Shown here piece by piece: positions 1 to 8,097 of a stretch of DNA of 15,314 bases (positions within the stretch are counted from its first letter, which is position 1; every line of letters begins with the position of its first letter). The DNA is taken from NCBI GenBank assembly GCA_025965815.1, contig JAOPWF010000863.1, positions 1-15,314 on the forward strand, given 5' to 3'. The notes beneath the pieces were generated by a model, which was given only the letters and a program-made list of their open reading frames with translations, made no database searches and was not told where the DNA came from. The position numbers and the translations under genes were made by a program. The stretch is from Mycobacterium sp. GTDB lineage: Bacteria; Actinomycetota; Actinomycetes; Mycobacteriales; Mycobacteriaceae.

Positions 1-912
1 GATGTGCAGCACGTCGAAGAAGAACGCCTGGATCAAGTACTTGGCGACCTGACCGGTCACCAACGAGGCGAAGTAGCGGCTCTCGATGCGGCTGGCGGTG
101 TCGAAGTCGACCTGGGCGCCCTCGACCGCTGCGGACAGAATCGCCCGCGGAGCGGGCATCGGTGCGCCCTTGATCTGCTTACGAAGCAGCGCCGGGAAGG
201 ACGGCAGGATCGCCGCCAGCGACGGCGTGGAAGGCGTGCCGCCGGGCATTTTGTAGCCCTTCTTATCCCACGGCTGCTGCGCCTCGGGATTGGCCTTGAT
301 CCATGCCTTCGCGGCGGGGACCAGTTCGTCGACGCCTCCCAGCACCTCGTCGATCAGGCCGATCTCCTTGGCCTTGGCCGGCTTGAACCGGGTGCCCTGC
401 ACCAGCACGTTCATGAACGCGTTCTGGATGCCGAGCATGCGCACGGTGCGGGTTACGCCGCCACCACCGGGCAGCAGGCCGAGTGTCGCCTCGGGCAGAC
501 CGAGCTGAAGTCCCGGCACGTCCGCGGCGATGCGGTGATGGCACGCCAGCGCAATCTCCAGGCCGCCGCCGAGCGCGGCGCCGTTGATGGCCGCCACCAC
601 CGGCTTGCCGAGGGTCTCCAACGTCCGCAGGTCCTTCTTCACCCGCTCGACGAGATCGAACGCGTCACCGGCGTCCTCGGGCCCGAGTTGGATCATGCTC
701 TTCAGGTCCCCGCCGGCGAAGAAGGTCTTCTTGCCGCTGGTGATCACGATGCCGGTGATCGACTCCTGTTCGGCGACAACGCGCTCGACGGTCTTGCCCA
801 TGGATTCGATGTAGGCCTCGTTCATCACGTTGGCCGACCCGGACGGGTCGTCCATGGTCAACGTCACGATGCCGTCGGCATCCTTATCCCACTGAATCGT
901 ATTTTCGGACAT
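1..912 (-). CDS. fadB: FadB, multifunctional fatty-acid oxidation protein (N-terminal part, cut by window edge)
   Basis: The reverse strand reads open from ATG at 912 to the left edge: 304 codons of a protein that is about 720 aa in mycobacteria, so the 3-hydroxyacyl-CoA dehydrogenase half lies outside. What is visible is the enoyl-CoA hydratase (crotonase) domain. The oxyanion-hole segment FFAGGDLKSM is at about residues 64-73. The second segment INGAALGGGLEIALAC holds Glu119, and LGLPEATLGLLPGGGG holds Glu141; these match the two catalytic glutamates of FadB-type hydratases. Family knowledge: the hydratase hydrates trans-2-enoyl-CoA and the dehydrogenase oxidises the product, with FadA cleaving the ketoacyl-CoA. 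It lies 33 bp downstream of fadA on the same strand, as in a trifunctional-complex operon. AGAGGGG lies upstream of the start but rather far from it. No frameshift is seen. Confidence 0.93.
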   Translation of the reverse strand, partial: MSENTIQWDKDADGIVTLTMDDPSGSANVMNEAYIESMGKTVERVVAEQESITGIVITSGKKTFFAGGDLKSMIQLGPEDAGDAFDLVERVKKDLRTLETLGKPVVAAINGAALGGGLEIALACHHRIAADVPGLQLGLPEATLGLLPGGGGVTRTVRMLGIQNAFMNVLVQGTRFKPAKAKEIGLIDEVLGGVDELVPAAKAWIKANPEAQQPWDKKGYKMPGGTPSTPSLAAILPSFPALLRKQIKGAPMPAPRAILSAAVEGAQVDFDTASRIESRYFASLVTGQVAKYLIQAFFFDVLHI

Positions 913-945
913 AGCTATGGGATTCCCCTCTGAAGAAGTGTGAGC

Positions 946-2157
946 TCAGACTCGCTCGATGATGGTGGCTACGCCCATGCCGCCGCCCACGCACAGCGTG
1001 ATCAGCGCGCGACGCGCGTTACGGCGCTCGAGCTCGTCGACCATGGTTCCGGTGATCATGGCTCCGGTCGCGCCCAGCGGGTGGCCCATCGCGATGGCGC
1101 CGCCGTTGACGTTGAGCTTCTCGTCGGGGATGTGCAGGTCCTTCTGGAACTTCAGCACCACCGAGGCGAAGGCCTCGTTGAGTTCGAACAGGTCGATGTC
1201 GTCGATCGTCAGGCCCGCCCGGTCCAGCACCTTGCGGGTGGCCGGGGTGGGGCCGGTCAGCATGATGACCGGGTCGGCGCCGCTGGTCGCGGTGGCGACG
1301 ATCCGAGCGCGCGGAGTGAGGTTCTGCGACGCGCCCGCCGCCTCGGAGCCGACCAGCACCAGCGCGGCGCCGTCGACGATGCCCGAGCTGTTACCGCCGG
1401 TGTGGACGTGGTTGATCTTCTCGACGTAGTGGTACTTCTGCAGCGCGACGTCGTCGAAGCCGCCCATCTCGCCGATGCCGTCGAACGCGGTCTTGAGCTT
1501 GCCGAGGCCCGCCAGTGTGGAGTCCGGCCGCATGTGCTCGTCGTGGTCCAGGATGACCAGACCGTTCTGGTCGCGGACCGGGACGACCGACTTGGCGAAG
1601 TACCCGCCGGACCACGCCTCGGCGGCCTTCTGCTGCGACCGCAGCGCGAAGGCGTCGACGTCCTCGCGGGAGAAGCCCTCGATGGTGGCGATCAGGTCGG
1701 CGCCGATGCCCTGCGGAACGAAGCCGATGTCGTAATTGGTCGCCGGGTCGCCCGCCCAGGCGCCGCCATCGGAGCCCATCGGCACCCGCGACATGGACTC
1801 CACGCCGCCGGCAAGTACCAGGTCGTCCCAGCCGGAGCGCACCTTCTGGGCGGCGGTGTTGACGGCCTCCAGGCCGGATGCGCAGAACCGGTTCAGCTGG
1901 ACGCCGCCGGTGGTGTCGGGCAGGCCCGCGGCGAGCACGGCGGTGCGGGCGATGTCGCCGCCCTGGTCGCCCACGGGTGACACCACGCCGAGGACGAGGT
2001 CGCTGATCAGGTTCTCGTCAAGGTCGGGGAACCGCGACCGCAGCTCGTCGATCAGACCGACGACGAGGTTCAGCGGCTTGACCTCGTTCAGTGAGCCGTT
2101 GCGCTGCTTGCCGCGAGGCGTGCGGATGGCCTCGTAGATGAAGGCTTCTTCGGACAT
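946..2157 (-). CDS. fadA: FadA, acetyl-CoA acyltransferase (thiolase)
   Basis: This 403-aa thiolase catalyses the last step of beta-oxidation, splitting 3-ketoacyl-CoA with CoA. The nucleophile is Cys92 in the motif [12 protein letters not shown]. The C-terminal half carries LNEAFA, the catalytic His in [15 protein letters not shown] and the second Cys in CVGGGMGVA, so all active-site motifs are intact. The length equals that of M. tuberculosis FadA (Rv0859), as I recall it. ATG 2157 was chosen because AGGA lies 8 nt upstream and the protein then starts [17 protein letters not shown]; another ATG at 2175 would add six residues, and the open frame runs far further upstream without homology. 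It is followed after 33 bp by fadB and is divergent from the dapC-like gene, with a 201-bp control region between them. Confidence 0.96.
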   Translation of the reverse strand: MSEEAFIYEAIRTPRGKQRNGSLNEVKPLNLVVGLIDELRSRFPDLDENLISDLVLGVVSPVGDQGGDIARTAVLAAGLPDTTGGVQLNRFCASGLEAVNTAAQKVRSGWDDLVLAGGVESMSRVPMGSDGGAWAGDPATNYDIGFVPQGIGADLIATIEGFSREDVDAFALRSQQKAAEAWSGGYFAKSVVPVRDQNGLVILDHDEHMRPDSTLAGLGKLKTAFDGIGEMGGFDDVALQKYHYVEKINHVHTGGNSSGIVDGAALVLVGSEAAGASQNLTPRARIVATATSGADPVIMLTGPTPATRKVLDRAGLTIDDIDLFELNEAFASVVLKFQKDLHIPDEKLNVNGGAIAMGHPLGATGAMITGTMVDELERRNARRALITLCVGGGMGVATIIERV

Positions 2158-2358
2158 GGAGGTGTTCCTGTTCATGGTCGGAAAGGCGGTGGCTGATCGG
2201 CCCGTCTTCTGGAGAGTAGACCTCTGACATTGCAGCCTAACAGGATCGTCGGCCAACCTGTTGGTTGGGAGGCCGACGAGCGCTTGCGCGAGGAGCATCC
2301 AGCCCCGACGAGCGCTTGCGCGAGGAGCATTCCAGCTCCGGCGATAGGCTCGGCGGCT
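2158..2358. promoter_or_regulatory. Divergent control region between fadA and the dapC-like gene
   Basis: These 201 bp must hold the promoters of both divergent genes. An inverted repeat CCAACC-TGTT-GGTTGG occupies 2253-2268; inside it AACCTGTT resembles the core of TetR-type lipid regulators such as KstR (AACnnGTT), but the outer T and A of that consensus are absent. The right half carries a two-copy tandem repeat, listed separately. No convincing -10/-35 pair can be read. Operator function is an inference from symmetry and position. Confidence 0.35.
2273..2330. repeat. Two-copy tandem repeat, period 32 bp
   Basis: A 26-bp unit with core GAGCGCTTGCGCGAGGAG occurs identically at 2273-2298 and 2305-2330, separated by a short spacer that is also similar (copies followed by CCAGC and TCCAGC). 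It lies 28 bp upstream of the chosen dapC-like start. The unit contains the small dyad GCGC-TT-GCGC. I believe similar short elements are scattered in intergenic DNA of fast-growing mycobacteria, but this is from memory. Confidence 0.85.
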
Positions 2359-3582
2359 ATGACGGTATCCCGGCTGCAGCCCTACGCCATCACGGTGTTC
2401 GCCGAGATGTCGGCACTGGCCGCCCGCGTCGGAGCGGTGAATCTCGGCCAGGGCTTCCCTGACGAGGATGGGCCGCAGGCGATGCTGGAGGCCGCCGGGA
2501 AGGCCATCGCCGAGGGCGTGAACCAGTACCCGCCGGGGCTGGGCATCGCGCCGTTGCGGGAGGCCATCGCCGCCCAGCGCAAACGCCACTTCGGCACCGA
2601 GTACGACCCCGACACCGAGGTGCTGGTCACGGTCGGAGCCACCGAGGCCATCGCCGCGGCCGTGATCGGGTTGGTGGAGCCGGGCTCCGAGGTGCTGCTG
2701 ATCGAGCCGTTCTACGACTCCTACTCCCCCGTCATCGCGATGGCGGGTTGCCACCGGGTGTCGGTGCCGCTGGTGACCGACGGCCGCGGGTTCGCCGTCG
2801 ACATCGACGCGCTGCGCAATGCCGTCACGCCGTTGACCAAGGCGCTGATCGTGAACTCGCCGCACAATCCGACGGGCATGGTGCTCACCCAGGCCGAGCT
2901 GTCGGCGATCGCCGAGATCGCGGTGGCGGCCGACCTGCTGGTGATCACCGACGAGGTCTACGAGCACCTGGTGTTCGACGGCCGCCGGCATATCCCGCTG
3001 GCCAGCTACCCCGGCATGGCGGAGCGCACCATCACCATCTCCAGCGCCGCGAAGATGTTCAACTGCACCGGCTGGAAGATCGGGTGGGCTTGCGGAGCAC
3101 CGGAACTCATCGCCGGTGTGCGCGCCGCCAAGCAATACCTCAGCTACGTCGGCGGGGCGCCGTTTCAGCCCGCGGTGGCGCTGGCGCTCGACACCGAAGA
3201 GGAGTGGGTTGCCGCGCTGCGGGAGTCGCTGCAGACCAAACGCGACCGGCTCGGTACCGCGCTGACCGCACTTGGCTTCGAGGTGCACGACAGTGGCGGG
3301 ACCTACTTCCTGTGCGCCGACCCGCGACCGCTCGGCTACACCGACAGCAGCGCCTTCTGCGCCGAACTGCCCGAACGCGCCGGGGTGGCCGCGATCCCGA
3401 TGTCGGCGTTCTGCGAGCCGGCCGGAGCCGGGCTGCCGGCGACATCCGGTTCACCTCGACATGCCGGCACGTGGAATCACCTGGTGCGCTTCGCTTTCTG
3501 CAAACGCGACGACACGCTCGATGAGGCGATCCGCCGGCTGGCGGTGCTACAGGGCGGCGGCAGCGGCCCAGACGGCCGCTAG
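2359..3582 (+). CDS. dapC: PLP-dependent aminotransferase, Rv0858c/DapC-like (probable N-succinyldiaminopimelate aminotransferase)
   Basis: A 407-aa class I/II (fold type I) aminotransferase. Visible motifs: [12 protein letters not shown] near the N-terminus, NQYPPGLG (56-63), the PLP-ring contact region [15 protein letters not shown] (166-173), ITDEVYEHL with the Asp that binds the pyridine nitrogen, and [15 protein letters not shown], in which Lys232 forms the Schiff base. [13 protein letters not shown] near the C-terminus holds the carboxylate-binding Arg. It closely resembles my recollection of M. tuberculosis Rv0858c, annotated as DapC of the lysine/diaminopimelate pathway; related enzymes also act on kynurenine or methionine, so substrate is inferred. 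ATG 2359 gives [10 protein letters not shown], like the relative; the frame is open back to 2230 but only through the tandem repeat. There is no strong Shine-Dalgarno sequence. Its end overlaps the convergent LLM gene by 36 bp. Confidence 0.9.
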   Translation: MTVSRLQPYAITVFAEMSALAARVGAVNLGQGFPDEDGPQAMLEAAGKAIAEGVNQYPPGLGIAPLREAIAAQRKRHFGTEYDPDTEVLVTVGATEAIAAAVIGLVEPGSEVLLIEPFYDSYSPVIAMAGCHRVSVPLVTDGRGFAVDIDALRNAVTPLTKALIVNSPHNPTGMVLTQAELSAIAEIAVAADLLVITDEVYEHLVFDGRRHIPLASYPGMAERTITISSAAKMFNCTGWKIGWACGAPELIAGVRAAKQYLSYVGGAPFQPAVALALDTEEEWVAALRESLQTKRDRLGTALTALGFEVHDSGGTYFLCADPRPLGYTDSSAFCAELPERAGVAAIPMSAFCEPAGAGLPATSGSPRHAGTWNHLVRFAFCKRDDTLDEAIRRLAVLQGGGSGPDGR

Positions 3583-4461
3583 ATCAGCCGGTCCGGTCCG
3601 CAACGGAGTCAGCACCACATCGGTGGCGCCGGCATCGAGATATCCCCGCAGTTGGCGGGTCACCGAATCGGCCGGCCCGACCGCGGCGAGCTCGGCCACC
3701 GTGGCGACGCCTTCGCGGGCGATGACCTTCTGGTAGGACGGCACCGTCTGGTAGAACGCCAACTGCTCGGCCGCCTCGGCGCGGGCGGCGTCGACATCGT
3801 CAGAGACCACCACCGGTACCAAGGCGATGATCCGCGGCGCCGGCCGACCCGCGTCCGCCGCGGCCCTGGCGATGGTTGGCGTGATGAATTCCTCGATGGT
3901 GCGAGGGCCCGCGAGGTAGGGCAGTGTGCCGTCGGCGAGTTCACCTGTGACCTTTAGTGCCAGCGGTGCCATCGCTGCGACGTAGAGCGGGATCGAGGCA
4001 CCCCCGGCAACGTCGACGGGCCATGGCGGGCTGGCACTTACCTCTGCACCGTGAAAGTCGACGCTGCCGTCGGCGAGAATGGAGCGCAGCACGGTCAGGT
4101 ACTCACGCAGCCGCCGGACCGGCTTGGGCCAGGAGGATCCGTAGGCCTGCTCCTCGATCAGCGGTGCACCCAGCCCGAGGCCCAGACTGAAGTTGCCGTG
4201 CGCGGCGGCCTGTGCGGTCTGTGCCGCCGAGGCGATGGTGAGCGGATGACGCGGGTTGATCGGTACCACCGATGTCCCGACCTCCAAACCTGGCACGGCA
4301 GCGCCGACCAACCCGGCCAGCGCGATCGCGTCGAAGTCGAATCGCTGCGCGATCCAGACCTGCCGAACCCCGGCATCGAACGCCGCCTTGGCCTGCGAGA
4401 TGGCGTCATCGACGATGTTGGCGGCCTCGCGGCTCGGCTGTAGGACTACTCCATTCGGCAT
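3547..4461 (-). CDS. LLM-class F420-dependent oxidoreductase
   Basis: A 304-aa protein of the luciferase-like monooxygenase (LLM) TIM-barrel class, which in mycobacteria mostly uses coenzyme F420. Visible features: a first strand with GVVLQPS, INPRHPLTIASAAQTAQ (68-84), the glycine-rich FSLGLGLGAP (91-100), and SSWPKPVRRLREYLTVLR (109-126), typical of the class. The late IPLYVAAMAPLALKVTGE segment matches the conserved 'APxALxLAGE' strand. The substrate cannot be read from sequence. ATG 4461 yields an N-terminus starting in the first barrel strand; no Shine-Dalgarno sequence is visible, so the start is moderately sure. It lies 40 bp after an SRPBCC gene on the same strand and overlaps the aminotransferase 3' end by 36 bp. 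It occupies the position that Rv0857 holds in M. tuberculosis, as I recall the order. Confidence 0.85.
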   Translation of the reverse strand: MPNGVVLQPSREAANIVDDAISQAKAAFDAGVRQVWIAQRFDFDAIALAGLVGAAVPGLEVGTSVVPINPRHPLTIASAAQTAQAAAHGNFSLGLGLGAPLIEEQAYGSSWPKPVRRLREYLTVLRSILADGSVDFHGAEVSASPPWPVDVAGGASIPLYVAAMAPLALKVTGELADGTLPYLAGPRTIEEFITPTIARAAADAGRPAPRIIALVPVVVSDDVDAARAEAAEQLAFYQTVPSYQKVIAREGVATVAELAAVGPADSVTRQLRGYLDAGATDVVLTPLRTGPADLAAVWAAAAAL

Positions 4462-4501
4462 ACCGCAAGCAACCGGGCCAGCCGAACCAGATATTCCACG
4501 C

Positions 4502-4930
4502 TCAGCCCAAGACGCGTTGGCGCAGACCCTCGGTGGCGGCGAGCAGGACGGTTTTCTTCGCCCGCTTGATCAGGAAGTTGGGCAGTGGCGCCGCCGGCTC
4601 GAGGGTGATGTCGAAGCGCACCCGGGTGCCATCGCCCTCGCGCCTCAGGTTGTACTCGACGTGCTGCGCGTGTTGCTGCGCAGTTCTTTCCGCGTCCCAC
4701 ACCACCCAGTTCGGCCCCCAGTGATACTCGAGGACCTCCTGGTCGACGATGCCCATCACCTTGACCGTGACCTTGACGTGGTGCGGCCTGCCGTCGGCGT
4801 AGGTGTCGAGCACTTCAGCGTGCCGGTGCACCGACGACCACGACGGGATGGCCTCGACGTCGGCGATCGCATCGAGGATCGCCTCCGGCGGGGCTTCGAT
4901 GACCACTTCCCGCGATGCTCTGACGGCCAC
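4502..4930 (-). CDS. SRPBCC (START/polyketide cyclase-like) family protein, Rv0856-like
   Basis: A 142-aa single-domain protein of the SRPBCC fold, a helix-grip barrel that binds hydrophobic ligands. Diagnostic stretches: REVVIEAPPEAILDAIADVEAIPSW at the start (helix-strand with the IPSW turn), VLEYHWGPNWVVWD in mid-protein, TRVRFDITLEP, and a C-terminal helix FLIKRAKKTVL...EGLRQRVLG. No catalytic residues are recognisable. It begins with GTG at 4930. It stands 55 bp downstream of far and 40 bp before the LLM gene on one strand, so co-transcription is likely. It is a clear paralogue of the 6079-6522 product (shared REVVIEA.PE.IL, VLEY and TEGLR/TDGLRKRVL). A role in binding lipid or acyl-CoA for the racemase is an inference from position. 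Confidence 0.88.
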   Translation of the reverse strand: MAVRASREVVIEAPPEAILDAIADVEAIPSWSSVHRHAEVLDTYADGRPHHVKVTVKVMGIVDQEVLEYHWGPNWVVWDAERTAQQHAQHVEYNLRREGDGTRVRFDITLEPAAPLPNFLIKRAKKTVLLAATEGLRQRVLG

Positions 4931-4985
4931 TGACCCAAATGTAGTAACCGAAAGACCAGGACGGACGGCTTTTGCGGCTAGCCGC

Positions 4986-6065
4986 CTACCAGCCGAGCTC
5001 GTCGAGCTGGGTGGTGGCGGTGGGCGGCGACGCGATCGGGCCCGACGGCGTGCGAGAGAACCGCGGCGCCGGTGCGGCCTGGTCGACGCCGTTGGCGTTC
5101 ACCATCGTTGAGCGCGCACCCAGATGCTCGTTCTTGGCGGCTTCGGTCCATGTCAGGACCGGCGTGACGCACGCGTCGGTGCCCGCGAAGATCTCGCCCC
5201 ACTCGTCGCGGGTCTTGGTCGCGAACCGTTCGGTGAAGATCTTGCGCATCTCTTCGTAGGCCGCGATGTCCATCTGGCTGGGCACCTCGTCGGCCGACAG
5301 GCCGAGCCCGGAGAGCAACTGGGCGAAGAATTGCGGCTCGATCGCACCGACCGCCATGTGTTTGCCGTCGGAGGTCTCGTAGGTGCGGTAGTAGGGCGCG
5401 CCACCGTCCAGCAGGAACGACTCCCGTTCGTCGCGCATGCTGCCGATCGACTTCATGGTCCACATCATCTGCGCGAGGATGCTCACCCCGTCGACCATCG
5501 CGGCGTCGACGACCTGGCCCTTGCCGGAGCGCTCACGCTCGTACAGCGCGGCGACGATGCCCAGCAGCACGAACATCGAGCCGCCGCCGAAGTCGGCGAC
5601 CAGGTTGAGCGGCGCCACCGGCGGCCGGTCGCGGTAGCCGATGGCGCTGAGCGCACCGGTCTGCGACAGGTAGTTGATGTCGTGGCCGGCGGTCTTCGCC
5701 AACGGACCGTCCTGCCCCCAGCCGGTGATGCGGGCGAAGATCAGCCGGGGGTTGACCGCGGCGCAGTCGTCCGGCCCGATGCCGAGGCGTTCACAGGTGC
5801 CGGGCCGGAAACAGTCCAGCAGGACATCGGCTTTGGCCGCCAGATCGAGCAGCGTCTGCGGGTCGCTCTTCACATCGAGGTCGACGATGCGCTTGCCGCG
5901 GTGCATCAGGTCACGGTCCTCGCTGGGCAATTGCATTCCGCCGGGCCGCCGCACCCGGACCACGTCGGCGCCGAGATCGGCGAGCACCATCGCCGCGTGC
6001 GGCCCGGGGCCGATGCCGCCGAGTTCGATTACTTTCACCCCGGCCAGGGGTCCGGTGTTGGTCAC
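4986..6065 (-). CDS. far: Alpha-methylacyl-CoA racemase (Far-like, CoA-transferase family III)
   Basis: A 359-aa member of CoA-transferase family III. Such racemases interconvert (2R)- and (2S)-2-methylacyl-CoA, needed before beta-oxidation of methyl-branched and sterol side chains. The catalytic triad known from mycobacterial MCR (His126, Asp156, Glu241) is found with a +2 shift: His128 in AGHDINYLSQTGALS, Asp158 in LVADFGGGS and Glu243 in AIEPQFF. The N-terminal GVKVIELGGIGPGPHAAMVLADLGADVVRV is the family's CoA-binding start, and the length matches M. tuberculosis Far (Rv0855) as I recall it. The start is GTG at 6065, 13 bp after the upstream SRPBCC stop, so it is translated within an operon. 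All key residues are present, so activity is expected; stereochemistry and chain preference are not visible. Confidence 0.94.
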   Translation of the reverse strand: MTNTGPLAGVKVIELGGIGPGPHAAMVLADLGADVVRVRRPGGMQLPSEDRDLMHRGKRIVDLDVKSDPQTLLDLAAKADVLLDCFRPGTCERLGIGPDDCAAVNPRLIFARITGWGQDGPLAKTAGHDINYLSQTGALSAIGYRDRPPVAPLNLVADFGGGSMFVLLGIVAALYERERSGKGQVVDAAMVDGVSILAQMMWTMKSIGSMRDERESFLLDGGAPYYRTYETSDGKHMAVGAIEPQFFAQLLSGLGLSADEVPSQMDIAAYEEMRKIFTERFATKTRDEWGEIFAGTDACVTPVLTWTEAAKNEHLGARSTMVNANGVDQAAPAPRFSRTPSGPIASPPTATTQLDELGW

Positions 6066-6078
6066 GCCGCGAACACTA

Positions 6079-6522
6079 CTAGCGGCCTTTCTTCAGATTG
6101 AGCACACGCTTGCGCAATCCGTCAGTCGCGGTGTCCATTACGCCCTTGGTCGCGCGCTTGAGCAGAAAGCCGGGCAGCGGCACCATCGGATCGATGGTGA
6201 TTTCGAACTTCACCCGGGTCTGGTCGCCCTCGGGCGTCAGCGTGTACCGCGCGTCCTGCGAGCGCTGCTGACCCGCGCTGACCAACGTCCAGCTGAGGCC
6301 GTCGTCGTAGTAGGTGTACTCGAGGACCTGCTCGTCGGTGATTCCCACCGTCTTCACCTTTGCTGTGCTTCGCTTCGCGCGACCCTGGTCGTCGCGCTCG
6401 AGCACCTCTGATGTCTGGTGGGCACCGGACCACTCCGGCAACGATTCGACGTCCAACATGACTTCGAGGATTTCCTCCGGGGTCGCTTCGATCACGACTT
6501 CGCGGGTTTCGGTGATTGCCAT
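6079..6522 (-). CDS. SRPBCC family protein, Rv0854-like
   Basis: A 147-aa single-domain SRPBCC protein: TREVVIEATPEEILEVMLDVE at the start, LPEWSGAHQ, a central VLEYTYYDDGLSWTL, TRVKFEITIDPMVPLPGFLL and a C-terminal helix ending LNLKKGR. The family binds lipids or other hydrophobic molecules; no catalytic site is evident. ATG 6522 (MAITETREV) is preferred over ATG 6534 because it gives the same 147-aa length I recall for Rv0854. It is first in the minus-strand group, with far starting 13 bp downstream and a second SRPBCC paralogue after far, so the racemase is bracketed by two related proteins. The promoter would lie in 6523-6673, shared with the divergent phosphatase gene. Confidence 0.88.
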   Translation of the reverse strand: MAITETREVVIEATPEEILEVMLDVESLPEWSGAHQTSEVLERDDQGRAKRSTAKVKTVGITDEQVLEYTYYDDGLSWTLVSAGQQRSQDARYTLTPEGDQTRVKFEITIDPMVPLPGFLLKRATKGVMDTATDGLRKRVLNLKKGR

Positions 6523-6673
6523 GGCCGCGACCATAACGGGCGCCCTTGACGCCCGGATTGCTTTCGGCGGTTGTGCGCGGGACGGTGGTCCCGTCCCACG
6601 GGTAAGTTGACTACTACCTTCCAGCAGCGTGGAGGACGTCGAAGCGACAACACCTCACGAGCGGTAGGGCTAA
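6523..6673. promoter_or_regulatory. Divergent intergenic region, SRPBCC/far group versus PP2C gene
   Basis: These 151 bp separate two divergent transcription units. The dyad GGGAC-GGTG-GTCCC lies at 6579-6592, and a second GTCCC follows at 6593-6597. GGGTAA at 6600-6605 resembles a SigF -10, but no GGTTT-like -35 lies at 15-17 nt. Promoter presence is inferred from gene orientation. Confidence 0.3.
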
Positions 6674-7972
6674 GTGACGAACATCGAAGGGCTCGCATCG
6701 CAGTTGGACTGCGACAGCGCCGAGTTGGCCCGCATCGGAGCGGTCAATCGCTACGCAATTCTCGACACTCCACCCGACGGTGCGTTCGATCGCATCGCGC
6801 GGATTGCGGCCCGCTGCTTCAACACTCCCGCGGCGTCGGTCACCATCGTCGACACCGACCGCATCTGGTTCAAGGCGTCACACGGCCTCGATGGCGTGCA
6901 ACAGATCGGACGTGACCCGGGTCTGTGCGCGTCCGCGATTCTGGACGGCGCGCCCTATCTCATCCGTGACGCCCTCGCGGACCCCCGCACGGCTGGGAAT
7001 CCCCTCGTGCACGGGGCGATGGGCGTCCGCTTCTACGCGGCGGCGCCGATCGTCACCGCTGACGGACATCGTCTCGGGACGGTGAACGTGCTCGATACCC
7101 GGCCCCACGAAGCGACCGACGACATGATCGCCACGTTGACCGACCTCGCGGCAATCGCCATGGATGAACTGGAACTGCGCCTCTCGGCAATGAACACGGT
7201 TCGCTCCGAACGCAGCCTGCGCGAAGCCGCGGAACGGGACAGGGAAATCATTGAGGGATACGCCGACGTCCTCCAGCGCACCCTGTTGCCGCCCTCGCTG
7301 CCGACGGTGCCCGGCTTGTCCATGGCGGCGCACTATCATCCCGCGTCGCCGAAACAGGTCGGCGGTGACTTCTACGACGTGTTCGCCATAGGCAACGGGC
7401 GGTGGGCATTCTTTCTCGGCGACGTCGAAGGCCACGGCGCCGGCGCGGCGGCGGTCACCTCACTGATCCGCTACACTCTGCGGGCGGCCGCGCTGCACTA
7501 TGACGACCCGACGGATGGTCTCGCGGAACTCAACGCAGTCCTGGTCCGAGATCCCAACCAGAAACGATTCTGCACCGTGTTGTTCGGCATCCTGGAACCA
7601 GATCCTGACGATGAGGGATTTCAGATCACCCTGGCCACCGGCGGTCACCCACCGGCGCTTCTGCTCGATCCCGAGGAGGGGACGGTGAGCCAGATCCGCT
7701 CCACGAGTGGCATGCTCGTCGGCGCCGTCGCGGACGCCACTTTCGATTCGTGCAGCGTGCGGCTGCGCCAGGGGCAGACCCTGCTGCTCTACACCGACGG
7801 CATCATCGAGGCTCGACCGGACGCGACATGCTTCGGCGAGGACGGGCTCGCCGCATTCCTCGCCGACCGAGTCGCGTTGCCGGCGGTCGACCTTGTCAGT
7901 GAGCTTGCTGCATTGATTCCGGGCCTGTGGCCGGCTGACGACATCGCGCTGCTTGCCCTCACTGTTGACTGA
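6674..7972 (+). CDS. GAF-domain PP2C (SpoIIE/RsbU-type) serine phosphatase
   Basis: A 432-aa protein. Residues about 20-170 form a GAF sensor domain of the type often fused to actinobacterial phosphatases: AILDTPPDGAFDRIARIAARCFN, IVDTDRIWFKASHGL, LCASAIL. A short helical linker (about 172-200) leads to the SpoIIE-type PP2C domain: VGGDFYDVF with metal ligand Asp232, LGDVEGHGAGAA with Asp250, ATGGHPPALL (321-330), LLYTDGIIEARP with Asp375, and ADDIALLAL with Asp422/423. The metal-binding acidic residues are therefore intact. Family role: dephosphorylation of a STAS anti-sigma antagonist, freeing it to bind the anti-sigma kinase; the likely partner is the STAS protein encoded 217 bp downstream. 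The GAF ligand is unknown. Translation starts at GTG 6674 with a weak ribosome site. Confidence 0.92.
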   Translation: MTNIEGLASQLDCDSAELARIGAVNRYAILDTPPDGAFDRIARIAARCFNTPAASVTIVDTDRIWFKASHGLDGVQQIGRDPGLCASAILDGAPYLIRDALADPRTAGNPLVHGAMGVRFYAAAPIVTADGHRLGTVNVLDTRPHEATDDMIATLTDLAAIAMDELELRLSAMNTVRSERSLREAAERDREIIEGYADVLQRTLLPPSLPTVPGLSMAAHYHPASPKQVGGDFYDVFAIGNGRWAFFLGDVEGHGAGAAAVTSLIRYTLRAAALHYDDPTDGLAELNAVLVRDPNQKRFCTVLFGILEPDPDDEGFQITLATGGHPPALLLDPEEGTVSQIRSTSGMLVGAVADATFDSCSVRLRQGQTLLLYTDGIIEARPDATCFGEDGLAAFLADRVALPAVDLVSELAALIPGLWPADDIALLALTVD

Positions 7973-8068
7973 ATGGCGACGAGCGAGAATGCCGAGACGC
8001 ACCTGGACTAGCCTTAAGGAGTCGTTCGGCCTCATTCTGGTTCTACCGCCCGACAAAGGTCGCACGGC

Positions 8069-8097
8069 GTCCGGGTTGATCCGGACCGAGGTTTTTT
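8069..8097 (+). terminator. Possible terminator after the PP2C gene: hairpin plus T6
   Basis: A perfect 6-bp stem GTCCGG/CCGGAC with loop GTTGAT covers 8069-8086. After CGAGG comes T6 (8092-8097). The 5-nt gap between stem and T-run is longer than in a classic intrinsic terminator, and the T-run is also part of the putative SigF -35 element. It would separate PP2C transcripts from the STAS operon. Confidence 0.35.

Noticed and set aside
2255..2262. A true KstR operator.
   Set aside because: Only the AACnnGTT core fits; the flanking T and A of the published motif are missing, so it is kept only as a generic palindrome.
2230..2358. A 43-residue N-terminal extension of the aminotransferase.
   Set aside because: It would be encoded through the tandem repeat, and the known relative begins at MTVSRL (ATG 2359).
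2158..3288. A very long N-terminal extension of FadA on the minus strand (780 aa in total).
   Set aside because: The extension is antisense to the aminotransferase, is Arg/His/Gly-rich and has no family; the thiolase proper begins at ATG 2157 with a ribosome site.
6600..6605. GGGTAA as a SigF -10 for the PP2C gene.
   Set aside because: No GGTTT-like element lies 15-17 nt upstream; the nearest, GGTTG at 6569, is 26 nt away.
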